Positions 12,601 to 26,700 of a stretch of 64,000 bases of DNA are shown here, in pieces (within the stretch, counting starts at the first letter, position 1; each line of letters starts with the position of its first letter). The translations under genes were made by a program, and so were the position numbers. The DNA comes from Pyxicephalus adspersus (Eukaryota > Chordata > Amphibia > Anura > Pyxicephalidae), in NCBI RefSeq assembly GCF_032062135.1, contig NC_092862.1, positions 92,100,362 through 92,164,361 of the forward strand. The letters run 5' to 3'. Below the pieces are notes generated by a model. It saw only the letters and a program-made list of their open reading frames with translations. It had not been told where the DNA came from and searched no databases.

Positions 12601-15600
12601 TTCTCGTTGGAAAGGATCTTTCACGATCCTTTCCAACGAGAAAAGACTGGACGATGGACGACGACCGACTGTACACACGGCAGATTTTCGCCCGATAATT
12701 GGCCGATACCGATTATCGGGCGAGAAAAATTTGTCGTGTGTATGCAGCTTTATGCCGACACTCATTGACTCTGGCAGCCTTTTTGCATAGTCATGCAGAT
12801 TTAAACTGATTTTAACTATTATATTTTTTGACATATTTATATTGTGACCATCCAAATGTATTTTTTGGCTGGAGTGCTTCCACTTTTCTCACTTAAACCA
12901 GACCTATCATGACATTTTAAATAATATATGAATGGATAGCCAACCCTTATATAAAATGAAAAAATGTCTTGTGTGTTGTTTTTTGGGAGAGGGCCCTTTC
13001 CCCATGTTCTTTACTGCCACGGTAAGCTGCAACCTCCTGGGATTTATACATCATGTATCCTTCTGCGCATGCCTGAGATTGAGCATTTCTTGGAATGTAA
13101 AAAAACAGTGCCAATCCCATACATGTGCAGAATTAGGTTACAGATGGATTGAGGATTCTTCTAAACTAAAGGTTTTATTTTTTATTTGTTTTTATTTTTT
13201 AATGAAAGGAAAAATCCTCTTTGGTGTAAGTGAAAATGCACTAAATGGATAACAAGTTCATATCAACTTATAATTTTTTAGATTTGAACAACGTTGACAG
13301 TCAAATAGTAGTTTATTCATACACATCTCTTAACCAGAGCTAAAATAGTGATAATTTAACCTCCCTAGCGGTTTATTTTGTTCCGGTTTTATATGGCTAA
13401 AAGCGGTACATTATTTTTCATGAAAATTTATTTTACAGTATATTATAATAGTATGAGTATAATAAAGTTTGAAACACAAAATGATGTAAAAATAATGAAT
13501 TGAATAAATTAAAAAATCTATATTTTTAAAAAAAAATAATTTTTTTTAATTTTTTAAAAAAATACATATTATACTCATACTAATAATAATACGGTAAAAT
13601 ATATGTTCTTGAATATATGGTACTGCTTTTACACATATAAATCCAATGTATTGCATTCAATACAGTTATTTTGTATTGAATGCAATACAAATGGATTTTG
13701 AATTTCCCGCCCCTCCCCAGCAACGTACCCACGCACCGATGTCACCGGGAACTCCCCAGTGACTCATCAGATGCAGAAGCTGGCCAGAGGAAGAGAGAAG
13801 AAGACAGAGATTGCGGCGATGGACGACGCGGGACGCCGGCAAATCAGGTAAGGCTCTATTTACTATTACCTCCCATAGGATTACCTACCCCGAGTGTGAC
13901 TCGGGGTTACCGCGTTTAGTCACACTCGGGGTTACCTCTAGGGAGGTTAAGGGAGTGCAAGAGTGGGGGAGAATTCAGGTGGTATAGCTTAAATATATTT
14001 TTTCTCATCTCAACTCCACTGGCAGAATCTTGATAGTCTGCTGTAGTAATAATCTGCATGTTACCGCTAGGGAGGTTAAAGAGGATTGGTTTCAAAAAAG
14101 GGACACCTGAGAGCTCTGTATAATTTTCTATAAATATATACAGAAAATTGATATATGTGCATTTGTTATAATATTATAATATATAAATATTATAATATAT
14201 ATAAATATAATATAATATATAATATATTATAAAAGCCATATACAAACACTTCCAGCACTTATAAATATTTTTTTTTGAGTAAATGATTACTGACTAGAAG
14301 TAGTTTCTTATAGTTTTTTTAAACATTTACATATGTGGTGTTCCTGTGAAGGTTAACCATGTATCTCTAAGTACAAGACATACCTCCCATATCCCTTGAA
14401 ATTATTTTTGGACCAAGTTTGCTATGCTGACTATTTATATATCTACGCCTTTTTAGGATAAATATATTTAGTACCATATTTTTTATTTTTAAAGAGAGGA
14501 CAGTACCCATGTTTTTTGTCTTATTTTGATCTTTGTTTGCAGTTGCAGTGTAGACACAGACAGCTAAAATTGGGTATTTCTGGTCTCGACTTTTGATATG
14601 AGCACAGAAGCAGAAAATGCATTAGTAAAAGGTTACATTTATTTCATGGATATATTGGGCCTGATTTATCAAAGCTCCCCAGGGCTGGGGAAAATACACT
14701 TTTATCAGTGAACCTGGGTGATATAGCTAACCTGGAATGGATCTGGTCCAGGATTGAAAACAGTTGCTAACAAATAGCAAATGACTTTTAAGAAATCAGT
14801 TTCAGGTTTGCTGCATCACCCGGCTTCACTGATGAAAACGTATTCTCTACAGCAGGGGTGCCCACAATTTTTTGGCTTGCAAGCTACTTTTAAAATGACC
14901 AAGTCAATGACCAAGACCAACAATGGTGTCTTCAGTACCCAGTAACATGTTATACCCAAATATGGATCTGAGTAAAAATGCTATAAAAAAAATGAGGCAG
15001 CTTTTTGTCAAGCTTTTGTCAAATATTTGTCATGTGACATGTAGCAGCCACTCTACAAATAAGTAGTGTATATTTAGATCCCCTGAAAGTTTGAATTGTA
15101 ACAACCACTAGAAATCAAGATACTGGATATGGGGAAAGAAACAAATATATGCCTTCAATTTATAAGAATATACATAAAAAAAGTTCAAGCTAAGGTGCAA
15201 TATGACTCTCCCAACGAGAGAGAGAGAGCAGCCTCTGTATTCCTTTGTCACCACTACGGGTCCTATGCTACCACAAGCCAGGAACTATGGCAACCCTTGC
15301 TGACGTAAGTGGGCAGGGCCAGTGAACTGAGCCAGGGCTCCACAATCGACTCGCGTAGCTATAGTGATCTTCTGGTAGATTGCGATTGACGTGTTGGGTA
15401 CCCTTGCTCTACAGCCTTGGAGAGCTTTGGTAAATCACGTCCACTGAAAAAAACGAATTGTGTTCTGCTCATTTTTCTTTTATTCAAAATGATGTTCAAA
15501 ACTTTATCATTGTTCTTTAAGAAAATATAGGACTCATCATCAGCAAAAGCATTAATTGACATATCCCAACATAGTAATTGAAGTTAATTTTATTTCATTG

Positions 15601-18600
15601 TGAGTGAGGATCCTCAACTACTTTAGAAAATAAACATCTCTTTATGTGTTTTTACTTAAATCTCCTAAATTGAAAAATAAACACTATAGAAACTTACTAT
15701 AGTGACGTGGGGACTTGGGACCTTAGGGTCACTTCAGACCATGGGCTGCATTACCACAAGACCAATTTGAATGGGTATGCTCTGATGCCCTAAAATATGA
15801 ACCCGAGTAATACGCGTGTTGTAGTGAGCTGAAGTGCAGATGTGTTTCATGCTACTGTTTTAGTGTGTCAGGCTGAGATTTAAAATTAAAAGCACTGCAC
15901 TTTGGTCTCTCTGTTATGACTTGTGTGGTCCATTGCGGTAATGGTAAAGATAATGCAAATTTTCCTGTATTCAGCTAAAGGACCAGGAATTGCTTAAACT
16001 AGATGTATCCTCTTGTGTAGTTATTAAAGCTTTTTTACATGGACTTACACAGTATTCTTGGAAATTGTGAAATAAGGCACAGGTTAGTGGCTTTTACTGC
16101 ATGTCATTGCAACACAAAAATGTAAATAAACCCTTAGTGTTTTGTAATGCTATTCTCTTTCTGTCCTCTTTATTACACTAAAAAGATGATTTATTCATTG
16201 AACAATTAGCTTTTCTAAAGCATGCATAAATATGTATATTTCATGAAGACTTATAGGTATACCAGTTACTGTGTATACTGTGTGCTTTCTCATCTTAGAA
16301 AGTTAGGAGGTATGAACCACAAGGAAACGTGCAACATTATCAGTATTTATTTTTTACCAAAATATATTATTTGTTACAAAAAAATATTATCTGCTTAAAA
16401 AATACGTAGCAGGAGTTTGACCAAACTCTTAGTACTTAATCTCATCATCAACATTCTCGTCTCTAGTATTCTACTAAACAGACTCTCACCTTTTCAATGT
16501 ATAATAAATGCTTCAGTTATATTTATCTATCCTTCCCAGTACTCCTCAGCTGTCACCTCTGCAGATCTCCACACTGGCTTTTATGTCACCTAGGATTTAA
16601 GCGCCATTGTTCTTTTTCATTAAATCCCTCCACAGCTCTTGTCCCGCCTACATTTCTAATCCTTTACACAAACACACCCCTAACCACACTCTCTAATCTC
16701 CTAATACACAGCTCCAAGACTTCTCTTTACTGGCCCCATTTTCTGGAACATCCTTCCTCATCCTTTTAGTCTTTCTCCTACTTTCCAAACAAAAAACTCT
16801 TTAAACAACTTTTTTAAACTTGCCACCCATCTTCATGTCTTTTAACCTTTACTAACTGTCCTCAATTCAATATCCACCTCTATTGTGTACTAATATTCCC
16901 CACCTCCTAGACTGTAAATTCTATTGGGACAGGGTCCTCTCCTACCCCTGTGTCCCTCTTTATTATTGTCTTTTATACAGATTTGTTATCTGCAGCCATT
17001 CTTTTTTGTACAGTGCTGTGTAATATGTTGGAAAGGTATAAATAAAGAGTATTACCTTTTAACAAAAATTTGTATTGCAGGATACAATTGATTGGTATTA
17101 AGAGGACATTTTAAAGGCAAACATATTTTCAAGGGAAGAAACAAAAACTATTATTGTGTAAACAGCACAATGCAAACCCAGACAGAACAGAAAATTCATA
17201 TAACCTTCTGTTCTGTTTCATGGGTCATGGAAGTCTTTATTTGTGGAGGTAGCTATACATTTACTTTTTGTAAAAATCATGACCAGGGTAGCACAACATT
17301 GGACTTAAATTGGCTGGCAAGCAGCCATTTATTAAACAATAATTAAATAACCATTCAAGTATAAATAACAAATAAATAACCAATAAGAAATAAATACCAA
17401 TAAATAACCCAATTTTAAACCTTTATATGAAAGCTTAAATAACATAACTTTAAATATAACCTAAACATTTAACACTCTAATTCCCCCCTTTTAACAATAC
17501 ATAAACATTGGCCCCCAGCCACTCAGCACTGTCTCAGGAGCCATAAAGGGGTACCCCACCAAAGAGAATTCCTCCTGCCAAAATCCACCACTTTAGCATG
17601 CCCAGGATCCTTGCTTTCCAAGACCCCAACCGCCCAAACCTACCAAATTCAAAAGCTATAAAAATTTTCTTTCTAAAAAAGGGCCTCCCACTTTATGTGG
17701 TTTATGCCTAAACCCTTCCTACCTCACGCTCCATGCTACCATCGCCTCACCCAAACCATTACCGCAGTTTAATTAACCTTTTTACCGCCCTTGGGCTATG
17801 CCTCACACCCTGTCATTTAGGCCCTGCGCCTAATAAATTATGGCTACGGGCCTCTCTATATATGAAACATACTCGCAATAATTATTATTTTTAGCTACTG
17901 GTTGACAAGAGGGAAAATCAAAATTTCAAAATGTTGTGATGTGTTAATTCTGTTTATGTGCTGGCTTGCCACAAAATGTAATATAATAGAGCTGAATAAA
18001 GTTGCAGTTGTGCCAACTGCAATGTAGTGAATGTAGGACAGCAAAATTTATTGTGTATAAATGTTATTTATTACACTGAAACTATGCCAAACATGGGTAT
18101 GTTTAATGTCAGAACAATAATTTATTTTTTGTATTATTCAGCCAGAATTCATGACACTGTAATATGGTAAAAGGAAATTAAAGCACAAAGAGAAGCAACT
18201 AAACATACATTTTCATTTTTCTTGCTTCATAATATCTCTGTTTGTTTTGAAAACGTTTGTTGTGGATATTTATAGTATGTTATACTGGTTTTGTATGTTT
18301 TTTTTTTATCATTTTTGTATTAACCACCTGGGCGTTACACTGATGTCTAGATTTCTGTTCCAAAAGCGTTACACTGTTTTTCATGAATTTTTTTTTTTTT
18401 TTAAATTGTAGACCTGTAACTTACAGAAATATGTCCGTTCTACAGGGGTTCTAGTAGAAAACATGAATATAAAAAATGTTTGAAACACAGAATCATGTAA
18501 AAAAAAAAAATTACTTTTAATAAAATTAAATAAAAGACACAAAAATCAGCTTAAACAAGAATACATAAATAAATGAAAAATACTGAAAATGCGATAATTT

Positions 18601-20678
18601 GGTATACTGTATAGTAATAAATTTTTCTAAAACATCTCCCTAGTGTCCGTCACATACCTATAGACAAAACTACATAAATATATTTTCTATTATTTTGTAT
18701 TGGATTGGATGCAGGACTTTGTATTCAATCCAATACAAAATGAGAACAAAATTCAAACTCTCATTTTGAGAGTTTGAATTTACCAATTACATACTTTGTA
18801 TTTATTTTGAATTATTTTGTATTGGATTGGATACAGGAGTTTGTATTCAATCCAATACAAAATGTGTTTAAATGAGTTTCAATTTGAATTTCCCGCACAC
18901 GCGCCGACGTCATCGCCGAGGGACACGCACACGCTACAGACGGAGAAGAAGAAGGCCGGCTTCTTCTTCTCGGAGAAGGCACCCGACGTTGGAGGACGAC
19001 GCTGGAGATGGACGCTGGAACACAACGCTAGATGATCGCAGCGGGACCAGGTAAGTGATCGATAACCCTGAACTTTTCTCACTGTATCTTCATACAGTGA
19101 GAAAAGTTCGGGTTTATCGCTAGGGTGGTTAATTTAATGGCTTGTTTACAAACAAAAGAAATCACTCTGAGTTTAAAATATTATATTGCATTTACCATCT
19201 AATTATGCAATATGTGTACTACAGATCAGCTTGGAAATTTTTAGGAAAATAATTTTAAAAGGGCCAACCAGTTTAAATGTATTTTTCAAGTAGTCAAGTA
19301 GGTTTGATTCTATATTTTTATAAAAAAATAAAATTGGAATGCTACTAGCTAAAGACATGGAATGTTTTGTAAGCAGGCCAGTGCTGGTCAAAAACTACAC
19401 TTAGCACATATTTAAATATTCCTGTATAAAAAAGGTCTGCTTTTTTATAGCTGCAAGCATTAAAAAAATAAATTCCACTAAAGAAAAATAAAATTTGCCA
19501 CTGTTCTGAAAAAAAAAACAAATACATGTGTCTCCAGTGTTTATCTTTTAAATAGTGGATATCTCTTAAAATAGTGGCCAATTATTTATAGTGGCCAAAG
19601 AATATCACCTTTATATTTGGCCAAAAAGATCATTGGTGTCACTTGATCTGGTTAAACTGTTCATGGGTTGAGGAACCCCTAGCTACTTTTGGAAGAGCCC
19701 TAGTTGAGAAACACTTCTTCAAGCTTTGAGATGAGTATGGATGAAGTTCGAGCAGGTGCAAAATAAAAGGCCCATGGGGCAAATCCCAAGTAGATATGAG
19801 AGTCTTTTAAAAGCATGAAAGTAATCGTGTTCCATTGTTTATTGATATTTTTACTGTACTTCATATTAGGCAAGATATTTTGTTGAGGGACTAGAACATT
19901 TTAGGAGGGAAAGGCACCAATTGATGTTTTTTTTCTTGACATTTTGGATGTGCTAAAAGCTAAATAAATATTTAGAAAAAGATGTGTTTGTTGAATGGCT
20001 CAAATATAGTAATGAAAGTTTAAATTAGGGGTGATCACAGATTTTTTGTTTAGAGGATATGGATTGTTCAGTTCAATAGGTTTAGATTGTTACAGGTATT
20101 CAGAAAAAAAGACTTGTATGTTCAATGGAAAAAAATGTTATGTTTAATCTTGGTTGATGTTCATACATACAAACAGCTACCAATAGTCTGCTTTATGCAT
20201 TTTCATTTCCATAAACAGGTACACTTGCCTAGTAGGATTGCCTTAGAGGTTCAATGTTTTATACCATCTACCTGATAGTGGTAAAAGAGGCTTTATTTTA
20301 AATACGCCAGGAAATTTCAGCAAAGACTTTTATGCTCGGAATGCTCTTTCTGTAGTGAAACCCTTATTTCTGATAAAAAAAACCTCCATGGCTTGTGTAA
20401 GTTTTTTTTTCCATGTACATATATTTTGGTATATGTTATATCAGAAAGTCAATGTAACAATTTATGAGATTTAAATGGTTGCAACAGTAAAAATACAGCT
20501 TAAGAAAAAAACTTCTGAACACATTTTTTGTGTCTGGGGTAAAGGCCATTATGGAAAGATTTTTTTTGGCAATGTTGTACTTACATTTGCCTTTTTCGGT
20601 CATGGGATAGAGTTTATACCTCCCAATGCACCCGTTACCCTGTCTCACTTTCCTCCAATGTTGTCCCTCATGTTGGAA

Positions 20679-20726
<48 letters not shown>

Positions 20727-23700
20727 TCTTTAAAAACGTTTAAAAAGAGTTATTTTACACCACACCTTCCTTCTAGCCTCTATAAATTATTTAATTTGTT
20801 ATTTTAAAAAGTCAATATAAAGAAAAAGTAGTTGTGAAAAAGCACTGGTAGGTTTAACCAATAATTTTTTGCATATTCATTATTATAGTTTGCAAAATAG
20901 GGGACATGGCAGGGGTGTATATTATGCCTATATACTTTGAGCTAAAACATTCCTTTTTTCTCTAAAAATGTGAGATGTATGTAGTTTACATACTAGCATG
21001 CATTTGGTTGTGCTGAAATGCAGATGTAGTGCATTAAACATACATAACATGCAACACCTTGTTTTGATTTAATGTACATATTTTTGTACATCCTCGATGT
21101 AAATGCCTAAGAACATTTTAACAGTTTCTTTGCTAAACATGGTAAGACATAGTGAAAATGATTAGAATAGCTATGCAAGAGGAACGGTTTCTATGATCGC
21201 CATACTTTTTGGCAATTGTTGGAAAAATATGGTTATGGTGAAGATAAATTTGCATCACTGCCACCTTGGCAGTTGCATGTAATTTAACATTTGATTTCAT
21301 GTAATATTTACATACATTTATACATATTTTGACAGATTATTAATAGCAGCAAATGTTCTGCGGATAACCCATATGCAGTGTGTGAACAAATAGGTTATAC
21401 AATCCATAGCCTTGTAGGCATACAGCTTTTTAATATTTTGTCTAAGCAATCAAAGTGAGTTAAATGTCATTTCACTTCTGCTTATTATATCCACAATACT
21501 TCACGTGAGTGATTATGAAAAATGCCATTCTTGTATTTATTTTTTAATTTCATTTATGTTTAAAATAAAGTTTTGATCCTATAACACTTAGCAGTTCAAA
21601 TTTAAATTTTTAAAATAGTTAATCAAATTACAAAAAGCAAGTATATGACTATGAGCGTTCAAACCTTTGTTTACATTTAAATAGAAATATTTACACTACT
21701 AAGTATCTACATTACTTAATAATAATAATTATCTATCTATACAGTATTTATAAAACTATAAGCATGCTAGTGGCCTGGCTGGTATGGTGATCACAAGTTT
21801 TAATAATTTCAAAAACATTAACCTCCTGGTTAGCAAGACTAGCTACAAGACTAGCTACACTAAACTTGCTACAATTGTTTACCCAGAACCAGGTTCGGGG
21901 TAGCTAAAAATATAAACAAGCGTTACGGTGCAATCCGATTATCATACAACATTGTATGACAATCGGATTACAACTGAAAAAAAACACTTACCCTGTCCCC
22001 GCAGCTCCTCCGGAGACGTCCGTCCTTTTCTCCCAGCGTGTGTCTTCTCCAAGCGTGTGCAGTGACGATCTCCGGGCTTTCCCGGTGATGTCGCTGCAAG
22101 CGTGTGTGCGGGCGGGAGGGGTGGCGGGTAATTCAAATAACTTTGTATTGAACTCAATACAAAATAGCAGTATTGAGTCCAATACAAAGAAATCTTTATA
22201 TAATATATATATAATTGTAATATATATATATATATTATATAGGCTACTGTACAGTTACATTACATTATACACTATTTTGTTTTTTGTTTTTTAAGATTTT
22301 TTTTAATATAATGTTTTATAAAAAATTATTTTTTAAAGTTTATTATTGAATTTATTAAATTTTGGACATATTTCAGTGAGTAATGCCTAAGAATTATAGC
22401 CTACAATCTAAAATAAATTTCCATGCAAAAAATGTAACGCTTTTTGCATGGAAGTACGGAAAGAATTAGAACTCCTGTCGTTTGCGTACTCGTCCCTCGG
22501 CGATTCCTGATGATGTCGGTGCATATGCCCGTCGACGGGGGAAATTCAAATATTTTGTATTTGATTTATAACGAAGTCCTGTATCCAATCCAATACAAAA
22601 TAATCCAAAATATATTTATGTGGTTTTGTCTATAGGTATGTGACATTGTTTTAAAATTTACCACACTAGGGAGGTGTTTTAGAAAAATTTATTACTATAC
22701 AGTATACCGAATTATTACATTTTCAGTACTTTTTATTTATTTATGCATTCTTGTTTAAGCTGTTTTTTGTGTTTTTTATTTAATTTTAATATTAAAGTAC
22801 ATTTTTTTTTACATGATTGTGTGTTTCAAACTTTGTTATATTCAGGATATCTACTCGACCCTTGTTCGGACATATTTCTGTAAGTTACAGGTCTACAATT
22901 TAAAAAAAAAGATTCATGAAAAACAGTGTACCGCTTTTGGTACAGAAATCCAGACGTCATTGAAACGCCCAGGTGATTAAAGTATTTCTTCACACTGATT
23001 TAATTATTTGCATGCATGCCCAGAGTTGGAAAACTGTAATCACTTCAATCAACAACCCCCATTTTTTTCTGTTTTCTACCTGTGGCTGTGTTTTAAACTA
23101 AGCTAAGTAAATATTCTTTTTTCCGTTAAAAACTCCAGTAATTAAAAAAAATGCATGCAGAAACAGCCAGACAACAAGTATTTTTACATAAATGGTATCC
23201 TCTGTTGTTCGAACAGTATGAGTTTCTTTTAACAAGATCAAAAAAACATCAAGAAAAAATATTTCCAGTCTTCTTTTATCTCCAGTTAGGCCTTCTTTCA
23301 TCTGCATAAGTGGAACTAAATTTAATTTTTTTAATCAGTATATCAGACAGTAGTACCTTCTGTTCAAGTAGTGGATAAAATTAGAATACATTCTTTGATC
23401 CTTATTCTTTCTAGGAAGATATTTATCAATTTTTCAGCCTAGAGTTATTAGAATACTTTTTAAGTCCTTTAGAGAACAAAACTTTGTCCTGTTGTGTTTG
23501 TTGAAAGCTTAAGTATAGTATATCTCAAGATTTTATTGTGTTTTAGTTGCAATGAAAAGATTCTTTTGATTTCTATTCCTAAAGACACAACGTATGCAAA
23601 TCTTGTCAAACTGCAGGGGCAGTCACAGGGACAGGTGTTTAAATTTGAAGATCTCTCTATTTTAGTGGTTTGTAAATGTTTGGATTTTACATTTTTGGGG

Positions 23701-26700
23701 TTTTGTCTCACTGACAATGATCATCAAGACAAGTAGAAAAAATGTATCTCATTTCACCAACTTCATATTTTGGCTTAGCATTGTATTATTCTGGCAATTA
23801 GGTAAACTTTAAATTTTAGGTATAAATTTTCCTTCACTTGCGGCAGGACTGAGTGAAGGGATTTGTAACCTCCTGTATTTCACCATATTACTAGTAAAAT
23901 CAGAGAAGATACCATAATGAAACTTTTATGTTTACACTACAATGGTAAAAAAACATAAGTACAGAATACATTTTAAAGTTTAGGCAAGGTCTAGTTTGAC
24001 AGGTTCCCACCCACTTTAAATACCGTGACCAACCATACCAGCCACCGGCTAGAGATTTCATCAGTTCAGTGCACGCTTCCAAAAACCATATACAGTTATC
24101 CCTGTCACACATAACCCCAGCTGTGGGGGTATAACCTTCTGTTGCTTCAGTGACTGCCAAATACCAATAGTATATTTTTTCATTATTCTACTATTATTTG
24201 TTTGTGCTGATAAACTGTGTTTGTGCCAAACATCTCCACATGGTTTTGTCTGTCCAAAAGATATATTGGTCTTGAAGTCAGGTGATTTGTTCAGCTGTAA
24301 CTTTGCAAACCATAGCTGTAGTGCCATGTTCTTAGAGACATGAGGCTTTCTTCTGGCAGTCTTTGCAAACAAGCCATACTTTTTCAGATTGTATTATCAT
24401 GAGCTTTACCATTTGACATGCTAACTGTGACCTGAAGAATCTGAGCTATAGCCCTTTTTTTGCAGTTTCTCTGAGCATTGCATGGTATCTACTCCTGGGA
24501 AGAATGGGAATCTTTGAATGTTTTCCACTTGGGAATAATCTTTCTCACTCTATGAATGATGGACTTTTAAATTGTTTGAGAATGGCCTTTTAACATTTTT
24601 TTAGATTACGATTTTCCTACTTGGTATTGTGTTCAAACACACCTGAGTACTCAAGCAAACTGTCTAAATTTCTGGTTTTATAGTGGTAGTCAAATTTGCT
24701 AATGATCAATTAATCAACTGCATTTGATTAGTAGCATCTGGCTGCTATATACCCACCTAATTTTATTTAAAGTAGTAAGGGTGTACTTATTTTTTTACAC
24801 ACCACTTTTCCCATTTTGACTTAGAATTTGTTAAAAAAATAATGTCCTGGTATAACATGTCATGTATGTTCATATGAGGTTGTATGTACTGAATTGTAAG
24901 AGCTGCTGGAGAGCAGATTTTTTTATTATTATGTCCAGATATGTAAAACCTTAAAAGAGGTTTGAAGAGAAGTACTTGCTTTTTCACATGATCTGTATAA
25001 ATAGACCGCACAATGTTTAATAACCAGTATATTGCTGTTAAGTGTTAGTGTCAGCACTCTCTGGTACTATGGCCTGATTTATTAAAGACTGAAGTATATA
25101 GATATTCATGAGTGAACTTGGGTTATCCAGGATACCTTAAGTAGATCTGGTCCAAGATTGATGATATTTGACAACTAATAGATCACCCAGGTTCTCCAGT
25201 GATAGTCTATCTTCTCCAGTCTTGGAGAGTTTTAGTAAATCAGGTCCTATGTGTGTAATCTTTCATGACAATCTGGAAGAAGGGAACATTTAATAAACAA
25301 GCTATAAACTTGCCTATTTACCAATGAATAACCCCCTATTCTGGAAAATACATGTTTTCTACAGATGAGGCATTGTACAATGCTGCATAATATTTTGGTG
25401 CTTTATAAATATAATATGAAACTAATATTTCTTTAACTGGTTTAACAGCTAGGTTTGTATTACATGCATACAACTGTAAATAAATTACCAATAATTATAT
25501 GTTTTTATGGTATTCAGCACTGGCAATAAATATGACAGTTTTTATCATATTACATAGATATATATATTTGTTTTTGTTTTTTTCATTTTTCCTAAATAAT
25601 ACAAATTTAAAGTTCTGTCTTTGTGAGTGAATTTTAATCGCAGCCTGTAACAGAGACATTGTGAATAAAAAAAATGAATGAGCGCTGTATACCACACTAA
25701 AAGATGCCATACAGAATCCTTTGTGTGGCACTTTTTGGCCTTTTTCCAGGGTTTGAATATGACACCACTGATATAACATCAACACTGTAATAATATACAC
25801 CTTGTAGTGCTGCAATGCTATTGATATCATTTTATGTTCTCTCTGAAAGCAGCAATTTTCTCTTGCTCACCAACACATATTATTATAAACCTAAATGCCT
25901 GCACATGGTTTTGAGATTTTTACAGTTTTTTTAATCACTTCTAAATTGAAATTAAAGAGTGAAGTAAGATATTCTATTTGGGGCTGAATTTTCTCTCTTA
26001 TACCATATGCTGACTCTTTATTGTTGCTAGCAGTAATCTATCTTCTTTGTTCTGAGTAACTAGGACAGTGGTAACAGGGGGTTCTCTTCTCCTCTGTCAC
26101 TGCCTCTGTTGCTGGAAAGCACACCTTTGCTCTGTCACTGCCGCCACTTTCCCCTTTAAAAAAAAATACCATACCATTTTATCGTTTATATCTTTTTTTA
26201 TATACAAGTAGTTTTGGTGTAATGGTTAGTGTTCGTGTAATGGTTAGTGTTAGTGTAGGAGGTTGCTTAGACTTTAGCTGTTTTATTCCTGCATGCAGCC
26301 TGCCCTAAACGATGAACAAACATAAGACAAACTAAGCCCTTGAAATACCCTTCAGGTCTCCAGGAAACTCCTGCTATAATGACTACCGTATTTTTTGCCG
26401 TATAAGACGCACTTTTTCTTCCCCAAAACTGGGGGGGAAAAGTTGGTGCGTCTTATACGACAAATGTGTTATAAAATAATTAAAATAAGATACTCACCCG
26501 ATACCCGATCCTGCATGTGTCTCCTCTCCTCGCTGGCTGCAGCGTGTGTCTCCTCCTGGCTGCAGTGCAGAGCGAAAGAAGCCGGCACAGCGCCCCCTGC
26601 TGATCCCTGCCCTAACTGCCGTACAGTGGAAAAAAAGGTAAGAACGGCACAGAGTGATCAGAAGGGGAATTTGAATGGCAGAGTGATCAGAAGGGGAATT

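Noticed and set aside
13680..13919. 79-codon Arg/Glu-rich frame
   Set aside because: It is confined to the GC-rich core of TTAA element A1. The same core in A2 and B1 does not keep the frame.
16497..16769. 90-codon open frame
   Set aside because: Its end resembles the LINE ORF2 C-terminal region and the L2-type 3' UTR follows, so it is part of the LINE fragment.
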